Shown: positions 26,061 to 34,887 of the stretch, piece after piece | Layout: the number at the start of each line of letters is the position of its first letter | How positions within the stretch are numbered: the stretch's first letter is position 1 | Assembly: GCF_002261215.1 (NCBI RefSeq) | Contig: NZ_NEVS01000004.1 | Coordinates: forward strand, 3,410,001-3,474,000 | Direction: 5' to 3' | DNA from: Bordetella genomosp. 11 | Lineage (GTDB): Bacteria > Pseudomonadota > Gammaproteobacteria > Burkholderiales > Burkholderiaceae_B | Length of the DNA stretch: 64,000 nt | Program-made: the position numbers and the translations under genes | The notes under the pieces: generated by a model | The model's input: the letters and a program-made list of their open reading frames with translations, nothing else | Told to the model about the DNA's origin: nothing | The model's database searches: none

Positions 26061-26799
26061 GGACTCTATGGTCAAACTTTACCCCTGCGGCAGAGAACAT
26101 CGCGATTTTACTGGCATCTACAAAGCCTGTTCCCATCCTGTGGAAAATCATGGGCGTCAACCCACCAGACAAGCGCACGATTTTCAAGTCCGTTGCCTAC
26201 TTATCGGGTGGCAGCCTTCACGCGCTTTCAGTCATCACTGACAGGTACCAAGCTAAGCGTCTCCAACTTGTGCAATGTCACCAACAATACTGTCTTCGCA
26301 TCGGGCGACAGCAAGCAGAACAGGCTCAACCAAGTGATCCAAAAAACGCACGGAACAAATTGCAAATCCCGCCGACTCTGACCATCGGTCAGGGCATGCC
26401 CGAGCGGGTGATCGTGAACCGAGACCCAACATTGGAGCCGTACCGACCGTTCTTCATCAATGGGTGAATCGATGTTGACGGAGCTGATGACGGTCAGCCT
26501 GCCCGCGGCGTTGAGGGCGGGCTTGGAGCGGTATACGGCCATGCACGGCGAAGCCAATGGCGGACAGGTCGGTGCGGCCGCATATTCTGCCGTTTTTCCT
26601 CAAGAACGACCGGGGGACTCACCTTGCTGGGATTAAATCCGCGCAGTAAAATCACCGCAGGCTATTCGCCTGGGCCCCTCGGCCTGAGTCACCGCCAACT
26701 CTTGAGCGCAACTGTCATGTTGCGTCTTTCTTTCAACGTGTGCCCTCCTGGGTTCCGTGTGTAACTGGCGGGCCGGAACTACCCCTTTGGAGACGCACC
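26061..26799. other. Gene-free stretch after the methylase island
   Basis: Open frames here lack start signals and family likeness. The promoter of the AAA+ gene must lie at its left end. I see no repeat. Confidence 0.4.
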
Positions 26800-27798
26800 A
26801 TGTTGCAGTCACCGGCGCCAACGCGCGCCAATTTAAATGTATTCGCCCGACGCTTGAAGACGGCCGCCGCCCGGCATTTCCAGGTGCGGGAGTCGAGTCT
26901 GATCGAAGCGCTCTCTCGCGGCCTTGGCGGGCGAACCCACGCATCCCTTCTGGCCCAATCCGCTATGCAACCATCGGAGCCGGTGTGTTTCAATCATGCG
27001 GAGTTCGTCGCCCGATTAACCGAACTCAAGGACGCCCGCACGGCGGAGGCCGTCGGCGCGCTACTGGATGGGATACGGATCGTCGTCACCGTCACGAAGC
27101 GCTCGACAGCGCGTCAACGTGCTGTGAATTTCACCGATATAGCTTATGACGTCACCGCCGAGGTGCAGGGGGCTGACGGCGCGATCCTGTATCGGCAGCC
27201 GCAGTTTTTCTTACCAGAGTTTAGGGCCGCCGATGGTACTGAGCGGTATCGCATAGATTCCGCAGCAGCATTCCGGGCCGATGAGCGGTTTCCGGTGACT
27301 CGTCAACGCAACGGCCGGGAATTAATGACGGCCAAACTAATCGATGGTCGCTGGGAAGGTGGCCTCTATGTGTACGCAACGGATCACCAGCAGGACGACG
27401 CGCGATGCGTGCGCTCTGTGAAAGCCAGCTTGGCCCGCCACATTCTTCCTGCTGTGACTCCTCGTGTACGCTGCCGTATCTTCCGCCCCGACAGCTACGA
27501 CTACGGAGCTTGGCGGGTCGAGATGACGGTTGGTCCGGCTATTCAGGCGTACTGGGAGTACTCTCCGCTGCGATTCGACTTGCCCTCGCTGCCACATCGG
27601 CGTTTCCACGCAGAGAAACCAGACGTGCAATACATGCCCGATACCGATCTCGGCCAGTTCGTGGATGGTGTCTGGAGCCTCGACATTTACTCCAACGGCA
27701 TCCCGGAAGATGGCAATCCGACTCCGATTTCGCAGGTCCGGGCAGCGTTGTTGGCCAGCGTGAACGCTACGCTGCAGCGTGCGGGCTTTCCAGGCTAG
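26800..27798 (+). CDS. Hypothetical protein with Glyoxalase_8-like N-terminal helix pair
   Basis: 332 residues from the ATG at 26800, chosen because GGAGACGCACC precedes it; the frame is open 20 codons further up. Residues about 8-45 (LNVFARRLKTAAARHFQVRESSLIEALSRGLGGRTHASLLA) follow the pattern AKRLRxxL...SHSxALExxAxxxGxxxWxxL of the small domain called Glyoxalase_8 in plasmid proteins. The rest is rich in beta strands and tryptophan and is unknown. Such proteins are common on conjugative elements and have no established function. Confidence 0.6.
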   Translation: MLQSPAPTRANLNVFARRLKTAAARHFQVRESSLIEALSRGLGGRTHASLLAQSAMQPSEPVCFNHAEFVARLTELKDARTAEAVGALLDGIRIVVTVTKRSTARQRAVNFTDIAYDVTAEVQGADGAILYRQPQFFLPEFRAADGTERYRIDSAAAFRADERFPVTRQRNGRELMTAKLIDGRWEGGLYVYATDHQQDDARCVRSVKASLARHILPAVTPRVRCRIFRPDSYDYGAWRVEMTVGPAIQAYWEYSPLRFDLPSLPHRRFHAEKPDVQYMPDTDLGQFVDGVWSLDIYSNGIPEDGNPTPISQVRAALLASVNATLQRAGFPG

Positions 27799-28302
27799 CC
27801 ATCAATGACCTATAGGCACCCGCATGCCCTTTTCGGCGTGCGCGCCTGCTAGATGACCATATCCCCCAGTATGTTGGTGTTGAACCCGAAATTGCTGCAA
27901 TGGATGGCCAGAACAGCAAGCGTTGCGCCTGCCTGCATTGGGTTGTCATCCTAGAGGTGTTGCTGTTCGACCTGTACATCCGTGTCCAGCATTAATGAAC
28001 TTCGACATGTCCCATATAGGGCCATATGTGCTCTAGAGAGGTACCATTTCGATCCGAGAGAGACTCGGCGCCGTCCCAGGCTTGTCCCATATTCGTCCTG
28101 GGTTGGCCTTTCATTTAATCGCCCAGCGAGAAAGAGCTCAGAAATCGATCCGTGTATACGGTTCTTCCGCTCCAAAAGCCAGCAACGGCGCGGCTAACGC
28201 AGCAAGGAACACTTCATTGTCATACAAAAGAAATCTTTGATCCATGGAAAAAGATCAAGAGGATCAGGAACATATGGCATCCGCAAGGGTGCGTCATGTG
28301 TG

Positions 28303-28417
28303 AGGCCCTTAAGGGGGGCGACGACGGGGTTGTCGGCGACGGCCTTAAGGGCCTTGTGAACGTCCGGGGGACGTTCACAACGTCATCAGGACGGCCCCGC
28401 CGGCGCAGCCGGTGGGG
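28303..28417. repeat. Three consecutive inverted repeats
   Basis: In order: AGGCCCTTAAGG (28303-28314) with CCTTAAGGGCCT (28343-28354); TTGTGAACGTCC (28354-28365) with GGACGTTCACAA (28369-28380), a 12-bp stem with a 3-base loop; CCCCGCCGGC (28395-28404) with GCCGGTGGGG (28408-28417, one G-T pair). They abut one another and are not needed as terminators. The region from 27799 to here has no credible gene. Confidence 0.7.
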
Positions 28418-28449
28418 ATGGCCGCCACATCTCACACTGCCCTTTCATC

Positions 28450-28488
28450 CCAAAGCAAAGGCCGCCCAAAAGGCGGCCTTTGCTTTGG
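28450..28488 (-). terminator. Strong hairpin terminator after vapC
   Basis: Perfect 17-bp arms (CCAAAGCAAAGGCCGCC and its complement at 28472-28488) around a 5-base loop, 18 bp beyond the vapC stop. The T-rich 3' arm and position fit a terminator for the toxin-antitoxin operon; it may act on both strands. Confidence 0.75.
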
Positions 28489-28505
28489 ACACGGATGGTC
28501 CAATG

Positions 28506-28901
28506 TCACCAGATTGTCTGCACATGCGGATAATCGCGGATCTTCAGATCGGCCGTCACCAGCGGCACACCGAGGTGGCGGGCCGTGGCTACGATAATCC
28601 GATCAGCCGGATCTTTATGAAAGTCTCCCGGCAACTCCACCGACTGAATGGAGATCCGAGTATCAACGGGCACGAACCGGACGGATGGCAACTCGGCAAC
28701 CGTGTCGATCCAGGTCGTCGCGTCCTGAGTCAGTTCCAACCGCCCCGCGCGCACGAGCATGGCAATTTCCCAGGCGGTGATCGCCGACAGCAGAACTTCC
28801 CCTTTGCCGCGCTTGGCGACGATTGCGTCTCGGGCCTTGGCGCTCAACTGGGGATCGTCGCTCACCCACCATACCAGCGCATGGGTATCCAGGACGATCA
28901 C
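28506..28901 (-). CDS. vapC: PIN-domain ribonuclease toxin VapC
   Basis: 131 residues of the PIN family: N-terminal VLDTHALVWW with the first acidic residue, the conserved E in SAITAWEIAML, and the C-terminal acidic pair in DPADRIIVATARHLG followed by LVTADLKIRDY. PIN toxins cleave RNA, often initiator tRNA. The ATG overlaps the antitoxin stop by 4 bp, the usual coupling. It probably stabilises the element by post-segregational killing. Confidence 0.92.
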   Translation of the reverse strand: MIVLDTHALVWWVSDDPQLSAKARDAIVAKRGKGEVLLSAITAWEIAMLVRAGRLELTQDATTWIDTVAELPSVRFVPVDTRISIQSVELPGDFHKDPADRIIVATARHLGVPLVTADLKIRDYPHVQTIW

Positions 28902-29134
28902 TGCGCAACCTCCCAGTCGTCCGCTCCGACAGGCTCGGTGGGGTTCTCGAACTTGACGACGGAACCCCGCAAGATCTCGGCCGGGTCGCGTTCGAGTGCC
29001 CGGTAGGGGCGAATTTCCAGCGCAGGCTTGCCGTGATCGGTGACGATCAGCGGCTCGCCAGTCGCCTCCACCTGCCGGAAGAACTCCAGCGCCCGCGCCT
29101 TGAACTCCGTTTTCGATACATGGTGCCCCTGCAT
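28898..29134 (-). CDS. Phd/YefM-type antitoxin
   Basis: 78 residues from the ATG at 29134, which has GGGAGGATGCC in front; an in-frame ATG at 29164 lies inside the operator palindrome and is less likely. The sequence follows the Phd/YefM pattern: VSKTEFKARALEFFRQVEATGEPLIVTDHGKPALEIRPY. The N-terminus should bind the operator and the C-terminus (PVGADDWEVAQ) should neutralise VapC. Confidence 0.9.
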   Translation of the reverse strand: MQGHHVSKTEFKARALEFFRQVEATGEPLIVTDHGKPALEIRPYRALERDPAEILRGSVVKFENPTEPVGADDWEVAQ

Positions 29135-29156
29135 GGCATCCTCCCAGTCACTACGC

Positions 29157-29181
29157 ATAGTCATTTTAACATAATGACTAT
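29157..29181. promoter_or_regulatory. Palindromic operator of the toxin-antitoxin operon
   Basis: ATAGTCATT and AATGACTAT are perfect 9-bp arms around TTAACAT, 22 bp upstream of the antitoxin start. Position, symmetry and AT-rich surroundings fit the site for autorepression by Phd/YefM proteins. Confidence 0.75.
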
Positions 29182-29185
29182 ATTA

Positions 29186-29539
29186 TCAGGTCATTTTTTT
29201 CCTGACTTCCCCTGGTGGCAGGCAAAGACGCCCATTGTCGTAGGCATGCACGAGGGCCAGCAGTCGATTAGGTGTTCGCGCCCCATGACTATCGGCCCAT
29301 GCTTGCACCAATGCACCTCTCACGGAGGCGTCGTAACGACTCAAAACACGTTCAGCCCGGCGCCATCGCACCGCAATGGCACGATACGACGCCTGGGTAC
29401 CCTGCCACCGCTCCCGCCGTTCCACGGTCCGAACGCGCCGCATAGCACCGTCCCAGGCGGCCATGCCGGCGAGCACCAGCGGCTTATTTCGCTGGGCACG
29501 CCACACCTTGCGCGAAGTCACCCATCGATGGAAGGCCAT
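29186..29539 (-). CDS. Hypothetical protein, arginine- and tryptophan-rich
   Basis: 117 residues from the ATG at 29539, which lies directly after the stop of the upstream small gene; the frame is open further but without a better start. Very basic with many tryptophans (AFHRWVTSRKVWRAQR, RERWQGTQASYRAIAVRWRRAERVL), likely helical and nucleic-acid binding. It closes a minus-strand run that starts with the large ParB-like gene. No family recognised. Confidence 0.55.
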   Translation of the reverse strand: MAFHRWVTSRKVWRAQRNKPLVLAGMAAWDGAMRRVRTVERRERWQGTQASYRAIAVRWRRAERVLSRYDASVRGALVQAWADSHGARTPNRLLALVHAYDNGRLCLPPGEVRKKMT

Positions 29540-29541
29540 GT

Positions 29542-29769
29542 TCAGCCCTCCACATCGGCCGCGCGCGATTCGGCCGTACACCAGTTTCTCGCCAATTTGG
29601 CGCGCAGCGCGCCCGCCAAGTGTTCCGCTCGGGTCCGCGCTGCTCGGGCGAACTCCTCCAATTCGTCGGCGGTCTGCAATGCCCGGCGGATCTCCTCGCA
29701 ATCGCGCCGGATGGGCGTGCCGACCTCCGGCAAGCGTCCGACAGCGGCTAGGAATTTGTCATCTACCAT
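29542..29769 (-). CDS. Small hypothetical protein of the ICE backbone
   Basis: 75 residues, acidic to neutral and helical (VDDKFLAAVGRLPEVGTPIRRDCEEIRRALQTADELEEFARAARTRAEHLAG). It lies 53 bp after the ParB-like gene and immediately before the basic protein gene, all on the minus strand. No family recognised. Confidence 0.5.
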   Translation of the reverse strand: MVDDKFLAAVGRLPEVGTPIRRDCEEIRRALQTADELEEFARAARTRAEHLAGALRAKLARNWCTAESRAADVEG

Positions 29770-29822
29770 GATTGTCTCCCGCTGGTTCCGGCCGAGCGCA
29801 TTGCGTCCGGCCGGAACGGTGG

Positions 29823-31826
29823 TTACTCGGCGGCGTCGTCAGCGTCCTGGTCGTAATCGCTGTCGCCTGGGTCGGCGACCTGGAGAGCTTGGGCACGCAT
29901 CAACTCAGGCACCCATCGCTTGCCATCGAGCAGCCGTTCGGCGGCGGCAGCGGCCTCGCCCTTCTTCATCGCCAACAGCGGCTTGGCTTCACCCTCGCCC
30001 ACCGCCTCGGCCACTACGGCGGCGATGCGGTCCTTGGACACATGGCTCAAATACGTCTGTGCCGTGGGCGACCACCACTTCGTCATGTCCAGGCCGACCA
30101 CGCCGGCGAGCCGGTCCAGGTGGCGGGTATCGGGAGATTGGTTGTAGCCCCGAACCCGGTAGACGGTCGCAGCGAGGAGTGCGGCCAACAGACCGAGGTT
30201 GTCCGCCTGCGCACGTTCCAGCAGCCAGGGCAACACCGCGTCCCGGTCGCCGGGAACGTCCCGCGTGTGCAGCTCCATTTCCTTTTGGACCGCCTCCCAG
30301 GCCGGTGCGCTTTCCATGGCGGCATCGGAGCGCTCCAGGTCGTGATGCGCGCTGGAAGCAGATATGTCGAAACTGCGCACCGAATAGGCACGGCCAACTG
30401 AATCGCCTACCTCTGCCAGCAACTGTTCGATGAGCAGGCACAACGCAAGGTTCGGCCGCTGGATGATTTCCGCCTGCAGGGCAATGACGCGCTGTGCCTG
30501 CAGCCGGTTCGTCAGCGCCTCGGAATGCACCGGTCGCGTCTTGACGGGAGGTAGGTCCACGGCGGCGGGGTCAGCACCTTCGTCTTGGGTATTGCTGCGA
30601 AGCAGGGCGGCAATCGCCTCACGATCTTCCTGGCGAATCAAGCCCCTAGAGGCCGTCAGGTCGCCGTGATGATCCAGGTGCAGGATGACACCGGCTAACG
30701 GCTTGAGGTTGTCTGGATAGTCGTACAGCGTGCCGCGAATCTCCACGATCTTGTCTTGCCAGCTCTCGATGTTGGCGCGGAGCTTTGCCAGTTGTGCCTC
30801 ATCCTGGTCATCCCCCTGCATGATCTCGCGGACCTTGACCTGGGCTTCGTCGCGTTTGTCGGTGAGCGACGACAGTTGCTTGGCGTGGGGCTTGTCCGGC
30901 GCCAAATAAACGCGCTGAATTTCCCCAAAGCGCTTGCGCTCGTCGTAGTCGAACGAAAGCTGGTAGTCGATCCAACCCCATCCCTCTCCCGCGACCATCT
31001 TGGCAAGTTTGGAGCGCTGCATCTTCGCCAGCGCCATGTCACGCACCTTCTCGGGATCATCAAGGTAAGCATCGTCGCGGAACAGGTCGCGGCGCACGGC
31101 ACCACCCGCTTTCTCGTAGGCCGCGACGGTGACATACCGGGCGGCCGCGCTGTCGCCCCGCATTTCCGTCTCAGCCAGCAATTCCCGGATGCGACTCGGA
31201 CGATGGCAGTAACCTTGCTTGGCCGCTTTCCAGGCGGCTTCCTGGCGGGCGTGATCGGAAACCGATGCCAGCGCCTGCATTTCGTCCAGGTCGATCTTGC
31301 CCTGGCGAAAAAGGTCCATAAGCGCGGGCGATACACCGCCCAGGGCGAGCAGCTTCTTCACGGCCTTCTCGCTCGCGCCGTGCGCGGCGGCAATCGCCTC
31401 CACCGTCCACGCTTCGGCACGTAGCCGGGCATAGGCTTCGTACACATCGGCCGGGTGCATGGCCTTCCGCGCAACGTTCTCGATGAGGCTGGCATGGTGG
31501 GCATGTTCAGCCGGGATGACGAGGCAGGGCACCCCGTAGCCTTCCGGGAAAGCGCCTTCCTCGATCAACAGGCCGACGGCGGCAAAGCGACGCCCCCCCG
31601 CGCACACCTCGTAGAAGCCGTCCTCCGTGGCAACGACGACCAGGTTGTGCAGCAGCCCGCCGATAGCCGCGATCTGCGCTTTCAATTCCAGCAGTTCGGG
31701 ATCGTGCGCCCCTTCAATATGTCGCCGGGCCTGATATTGCGCGCTCAGCCGGAGTTGCGAATAGGGAATGTCGGTGCGGACACCAGCGGCGTGTACGGCG
31801 GCGAGTTCCTTGGAATCGAGTTTCAT
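29823..31826 (-). CDS. Large ParB/RepB/Spo0J-family protein
   Basis: 667 residues. The N-terminal part has the ParB nuclease-like fold signature: IPYSQLRLS, LKAQIAAIGGLLHNLVVV, VCAGGRRFAAVGLL and IENVARKAMHPADVYEAYARL, then a helix-turn-helix (VEAIAAAHGASEKAVKKLLALGG). The long C-terminal half is helical and unknown, and much longer than in chromosomal ParB. Proteins of this size are common in ICEs of proteobacteria near ssb genes, as here. No ParA is next to it, so a role other than partition, such as DNA binding during transfer, is possible. AGGAGAACATGCT precedes the ATG. Confidence 0.85.
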   Translation of the reverse strand: MKLDSKELAAVHAAGVRTDIPYSQLRLSAQYQARRHIEGAHDPELLELKAQIAAIGGLLHNLVVVATEDGFYEVCAGGRRFAAVGLLIEEGAFPEGYGVPCLVIPAEHAHHASLIENVARKAMHPADVYEAYARLRAEAWTVEAIAAAHGASEKAVKKLLALGGVSPALMDLFRQGKIDLDEMQALASVSDHARQEAAWKAAKQGYCHRPSRIRELLAETEMRGDSAAARYVTVAAYEKAGGAVRRDLFRDDAYLDDPEKVRDMALAKMQRSKLAKMVAGEGWGWIDYQLSFDYDERKRFGEIQRVYLAPDKPHAKQLSSLTDKRDEAQVKVREIMQGDDQDEAQLAKLRANIESWQDKIVEIRGTLYDYPDNLKPLAGVILHLDHHGDLTASRGLIRQEDREAIAALLRSNTQDEGADPAAVDLPPVKTRPVHSEALTNRLQAQRVIALQAEIIQRPNLALCLLIEQLLAEVGDSVGRAYSVRSFDISASSAHHDLERSDAAMESAPAWEAVQKEMELHTRDVPGDRDAVLPWLLERAQADNLGLLAALLAATVYRVRGYNQSPDTRHLDRLAGVVGLDMTKWWSPTAQTYLSHVSKDRIAAVVAEAVGEGEAKPLLAMKKGEAAAAAERLLDGKRWVPELMRAQALQVADPGDSDYDQDADDAAE

Positions 31827-31855
31827 AGCATGTTCTCCTGGATCGGGTTATCGGG

Positions 31856-32005
31856 TCAGTGCAGCAGGGTGGAAGCGGGCGCGTCGTCCAGCAGTGCGAT
31901 AAGCGTCGAGAGCTCGCGCATCGTCATAGCGGGAAGCCGGATGGCAATGCCGAGCGCGTGCGCGCGGCGCACGTCGTTGGCCAATCTGATAAAGTCGTGA
32001 TTCAT
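31856..32005 (-). CDS. Small 49-residue protein
   Basis: Product begins MNHDFIRLANDVRRAHALG and ends DDAPASTLLH. The ATG is preceded by AAGGAGAACTGTG, nearly the same leader as the ssb gene nearby, and it lies 29 bp upstream of the ParB-like gene in the same direction. Helical; family unknown. Confidence 0.6.
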   Translation of the reverse strand: MNHDFIRLANDVRRAHALGIAIRLPAMTMRELSTLIALLDDAPASTLLH

Positions 32006-32090
32006 CACAGTTCTCCTTGCAACAGGGTGGGTTGGGATGTGCGCCCCTGTCGGTTGCCGCCGATCAGGGGCGATTTCGTTGATGGCCGAG

Positions 32091-32507
32091 TTAGTAGCCC
32101 AGCCAGTCCAGCAGGACCGCTCCGCGATACAGCGGATGCTTGCCGTGGTCGGTAAAGAACTCCTCGGCGTCGAGCTGATGGCCGCGAATGTGCTGCATAG
32201 CCTGAAAGCGGGTCAGCACTGCGTCACGGGCGTCACAAAGGTCCCTGAACCCGTGCCGTGGAAGCGGGCCGTACTCGATGAGGTCGGCCAGCAGGTCGAT
32301 CATGTCCTGGCGGTATCCCTGCCATGCGACCAGTTCGGACTCCACGGAAAAGGCAATGACGGGTGGGCTGGCGAAGCCGTTGGCGACAAGTGCCCGCTGA
32401 TGTTCGGTGGCGCATCGCTCGGTGAAGCGGATGCCTCGGGCGACAAGCGCGCCCTTGGTCTTGTCGCACTCATCGCAAGCGGCGGTGGTGTAGACAGCGA
32501 TATGCAT
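32091..32507 (-). CDS. Glutaredoxin/thioredoxin-like protein
   Basis: 138 residues starting MHIAVYTTAACDECDKTKGAL: a beta strand followed by a CxxC active site (C11, C14), as in NrdH-type glutaredoxins. FTERCATEHQRALVANGFASPPVIAF supplies the cis-proline region (SPPV), then a substrate-like second half with no match. Small redoxins of this type are frequent in the ssb-parB block of ICEs; substrate unknown. Confidence 0.75.
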   Translation of the reverse strand: MHIAVYTTAACDECDKTKGALVARGIRFTERCATEHQRALVANGFASPPVIAFSVESELVAWQGYRQDMIDLLADLIEYGPLPRHGFRDLCDARDAVLTRFQAMQHIRGHQLDAEEFFTDHGKHPLYRGAVLLDWLGY

Positions 32508-32527
32508 GGTTCTGTCTCCAGGTCAGG

Positions 32528-32941
32528 TCAAAAGGGCAGGTCGTCGTCCTGGACGGGCGAAGTGTCGCTGTGCGAATCGGTGCCCGCCCCGGCCCTGCCC
32601 TGGCGAGCGCCGCCGAGCATCTGCATTTGATCGGCCACAACTTCGGTCGCGTAGCGGTCCTGCCCGGTATCCTTGTCCTGCCACTTGCTCGTTTTCAGGC
32701 GTCCCTCGATGTAGACGGACTGACCTTTTTTCAAGTACTGCCCGGCAATCTCGGCCAGCCGGTTAAAGAGGACCACGCGATGCCACTCGGTTTCTTCGCG
32801 GACTTCGCCGGTTTCTTTGTCCGTCCACTGGCTAGTGGTGGCGACCGAAATCTTGCAGAACGCGCCGCCGTCGCTTCCGTACCGGACCTCGGAATCCCGG
32901 CCCAGGTTGCCGATAAGAATGACCTTGTTGACCGATGCCAT
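32528..32941 (-). CDS. ssb: Single-stranded DNA-binding protein
   Basis: 137 residues, classical [24 protein letters not shown], then [44 protein letters not shown], and the acidic tip DDDLPF that binds repair and replication proteins. ATG at 32941 has AAGGAGAACTGTC upstream. The frame is open without a stop through an upstream coding stretch to 33223 (see separate entry). It coats the incoming strand during conjugation. Confidence 0.95.
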   Translation of the reverse strand: MASVNKVILIGNLGRDSEVRYGSDGGAFCKISVATTSQWTDKETGEVREETEWHRVVLFNRLAEIAGQYLKKGQSVYIEGRLKTSKWQDKDTGQDRYATEVVADQMQMLGGARQGRAGAGTDSHSDTSPVQDDDLPF

Positions 32942-33223
32942 GACAGTTCTCCTTGCAGAAGTTGAGATAGACCCAGGTTGGGCGTTGGCCCGCTCGCGCG
33001 GGCAAAGCGTGTGGGGAGGCACCCACAAAATGGAACGAATCAATTCGCCACGCACGCTCTCAGCGACTTCGATTTGCACGCGCGCGTCGCCAAGCTTGCG
33101 TACGACTGCGTTCGCAGACGCTGCGGGTGTATCGCCACGCGTTTGCATGCACCACGTCACCCGCTGACCCTCCTGGAAGTCCCTCACGAGAGCCGGCTGC
33201 TTGGCTTGATCTGCGGCATTCAC
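32942..33223 (-). CDS. Small ICE protein upstream of and in frame with ssb
   Basis: The frame from 33223 encodes [20 protein letters not shown], then [27 protein letters not shown] and [12 protein letters not shown], which looks like a real small beta-rich protein (about 80 residues) of the type found beside ssb in ICEs. No stop codon separates it from ssb, so as sequenced it is a 94-residue N-terminal extension of SSB, although ssb keeps its own start signals. A lost stop codon or a true fusion are both possible. Confidence 0.45.
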
Positions 33224-33338
33224 GTCGAAATCTCCCGAGAAGTTGGTGTGTTGTGCTGACCGGGCCTGTAGATCGTCTAGACCCGATCGTGAACGGCTGG
33301 AATCGCTGGACTTCGTCTTCGCGGTTGTTGCCGCCAGT

Positions 33339-33529
33339 CCTGTGAGTCGCTGAGCCCGTGCCGATCTGGGTCACGGAGAGACGAACGGAAAGGGGCAGGA
33401 GCGCAAGCCGCACGCGGAGCGCAGGCCGCAGGCCGAGCACCGAACGGGTGAGCACCTGGCGCAGCGCACCCCTTGCAGAGAGGAACGCAGTGATACAGTC
33501 GGCGGTTTCAGGGCTCTGCGACTCACAGG
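33339..33529 (-). ncRNA. Long-range inverted repeat upstream of ssb (candidate structured element D)
   Basis: CCTGTGAGTCGCTGAGCCC (33339-33357) pairs with 33511-33529 at 18 of 19 positions, closing a 153-base interior. It lies 116 bp upstream of the minus-strand small gene and ssb. Between 33530 and 33844 no gene is credible, and GC-rich small hairpins continue (for example GGGCC/GGCCC near 33614). It is grouped with elements A-C below as possible single-strand promoters or regulatory RNA. Confidence 0.5.
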
Positions 33530-33844
33530 CTAGGCATGCGAGAACGAGTCAGAGAGGCGCAGCCGTGCCGCGCGGCGAGCGCCCCACCCGCGCCAGGGCG
33601 CGGGTCTACATGGGCCGAAGGCCCTCCGCAAACGCCGCTTGGCGGCGTGCGCAGCGCCGGCAGGCGCGAAGGCGTGATGGGATGGAAGCCCGAAGGGGTG
33701 AGACAGGCTCAGCCTGGCTCAACGCGCAGCGCGACAGCCCGGTCCCGCCGGCGCGGTCGGCGGGGCACGCCCGCCTCCTTTCGACGCCTCAATCATGGAT
33801 GGCGGCCTGCGCCGCCTCCGGACAGTTTCCGCATTGCCGCGGCC

Positions 33845-34099
33845 TTACCCCTCACCCAGGCCGGCCAGCGCCTGGCGGGCCAACTCGTTCAGATCAATCT
33901 CGAGCCTGGCGACGGCCATGACTTCCTCGATGGGCAAGGCTTCAAGAAGCCGAACCATCCTTCGCTCGATCTCGCGCATGGCCAGCAACGGCCAGGCTTC
34001 ATAGGCGGCGATTGCTGTCAATCGAGCTGCGTGGTTTCGGCTGTAGCCCATGAGATAGCTGCGCATACCGTCTCGCAATGCGTTGGCGTCTGCACTCAT
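33845..34099 (-). CDS. Small helical hypothetical protein
   Basis: 84 residues (SADANALRDGMRSYLMGYSRNHAARLTAIAAYEAW, then two leucine-rich helices). Its start overlaps the stop of the methylase gene by 4 bp, so it is co-translated. No family recognised. Confidence 0.55.
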   Translation of the reverse strand: MSADANALRDGMRSYLMGYSRNHAARLTAIAAYEAWPLLAMREIERRMVRLLEALPIEEVMAVARLEIDLNELARQALAGLGEG

Positions 34100-34743
34100 G
34101 CTGCGATCCTTTCTTGATCGGCTAGTTGAAGCCTCCGAACGGCAGCGGTGTGGTATTTAGGATCCATTTCGATTCCATAGAAGCGCCGGCCCGTCTGGCG
34201 CGCTGCCACGCAGGTCGAACCTGAGCCGGCGAATGGATCCAACACAATGTCCCGTGGCTGGCTAAACGCCTCAATGAGCGGCGCCAGGCATTCCACCGGC
34301 TTTTGCGTGGGATGGTGACGGTTCCCGGTGTAGTTCCAGGGCATGACGTCGGGCAACGGTGCGGCCGGCGCGACGGGTTGGCCTTTGGCCAGTAGATAAG
34401 CGGATTCGTGCCGGTATGCGAGGAATCGCGCCTTGGACTGGTACTGCTTCGCGAAGACGATGTGGCCGACCACGCGAAAGCCGGCGGCGCGCCAAGCGGC
34501 AAAGAATCGGTCCACGCGATTCCAGCCATAGAACGAGATGCAGAACGCGTCCTGACGCAGAACGCGATACATCTGGGCGAACGCCGGCGCAAGCCACTGA
34601 TCGGTGCGGTCGTTGGCAATACTGCGGCCAGCGCGGTCCACGTAGTTGACGAGATACGGTGGATCGGTAAGTACCAAGTCGACACAGCGGTCAGGCAGTG
34701 TGGGAAGAACGGATAAGCAATCGCCCAGGACGACACGGCTCAT
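34096..34743 (-). CDS. DNA methyltransferase, DPPY type, orphan
   Basis: 215 residues from the ATG at 34743 (GGAGCCACCT upstream). Motif IV TDPPYLVNY lies near residue 30 and motif I LDPFAGSGSTCVAARQTGRRFYGIE near residue 170, the order of beta-class N6-adenine or N4-cytosine methylases. RHHPTQKP is also typical. No restriction enzyme accompanies it. In conjugative elements such solitary methylases can protect incoming DNA from host restriction. The upstream part of the open frame, to 35019, covers the hairpin element and is not coding. Confidence 0.9.
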   Translation of the reverse strand: MSRVVLGDCLSVLPTLPDRCVDLVLTDPPYLVNYVDRAGRSIANDRTDQWLAPAFAQMYRVLRQDAFCISFYGWNRVDRFFAAWRAAGFRVVGHIVFAKQYQSKARFLAYRHESAYLLAKGQPVAPAAPLPDVMPWNYTGNRHHPTQKPVECLAPLIEAFSQPRDIVLDPFAGSGSTCVAARQTGRRFYGIEMDPKYHTAAVRRLQLADQERIAA

Positions 34744-34825
34744 AGGTGGCTCCTTGCGTGCAGCAATGGCAGCCGATCTGCATTGCACTGCACGGGGCAT
34801 GCGGGCGCAGGCCAGGAGGTGCCGG

Positions 34826-34887
34826 TCAAGGGACGTGGAATACCGCAGTGCGCGAAGCGGGCGAGGATATGCCGCGAAAGCCCTTGA
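34826..34887 (-). ncRNA. Conserved hairpin element B upstream of methylase gene
   Basis: TCAAGGG (34826-34832) and CCCTTGA (34881-34887) close the element. Inside, ACGTGGAATA (34833-34842) and TATGCCGCGAAAG (34868-34880) are identical to the blocks of element A, while the 25-base loop differs. It lies 83 bp upstream of the minus-strand methylase start. Confidence 0.65.

Noticed and set aside
26228..26557. Minus-strand open frame of 109 residues upstream of the AAA+ gene
   Set aside because: Protein-like in part but without start signal, family or neighbours; left as gene-free.
28303..28488. CRISPR-like reading of the repeated structures
   Set aside because: The repeats are different palindromes, not one repeat separated by unique spacers, and no cas gene is present.
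28152..30433. Long plus-strand open frames across the VapC, antitoxin and ParB region
   Set aside because: They are antisense to well-recognised minus-strand genes and resemble no protein family.
33358..33921. A 187-residue plus-strand open frame, very rich in arginine and alanine
   Set aside because: It lies in the GC-rich hairpin region upstream of ssb, has no ribosome binding site and shows the composition of a chance frame in high-GC DNA.
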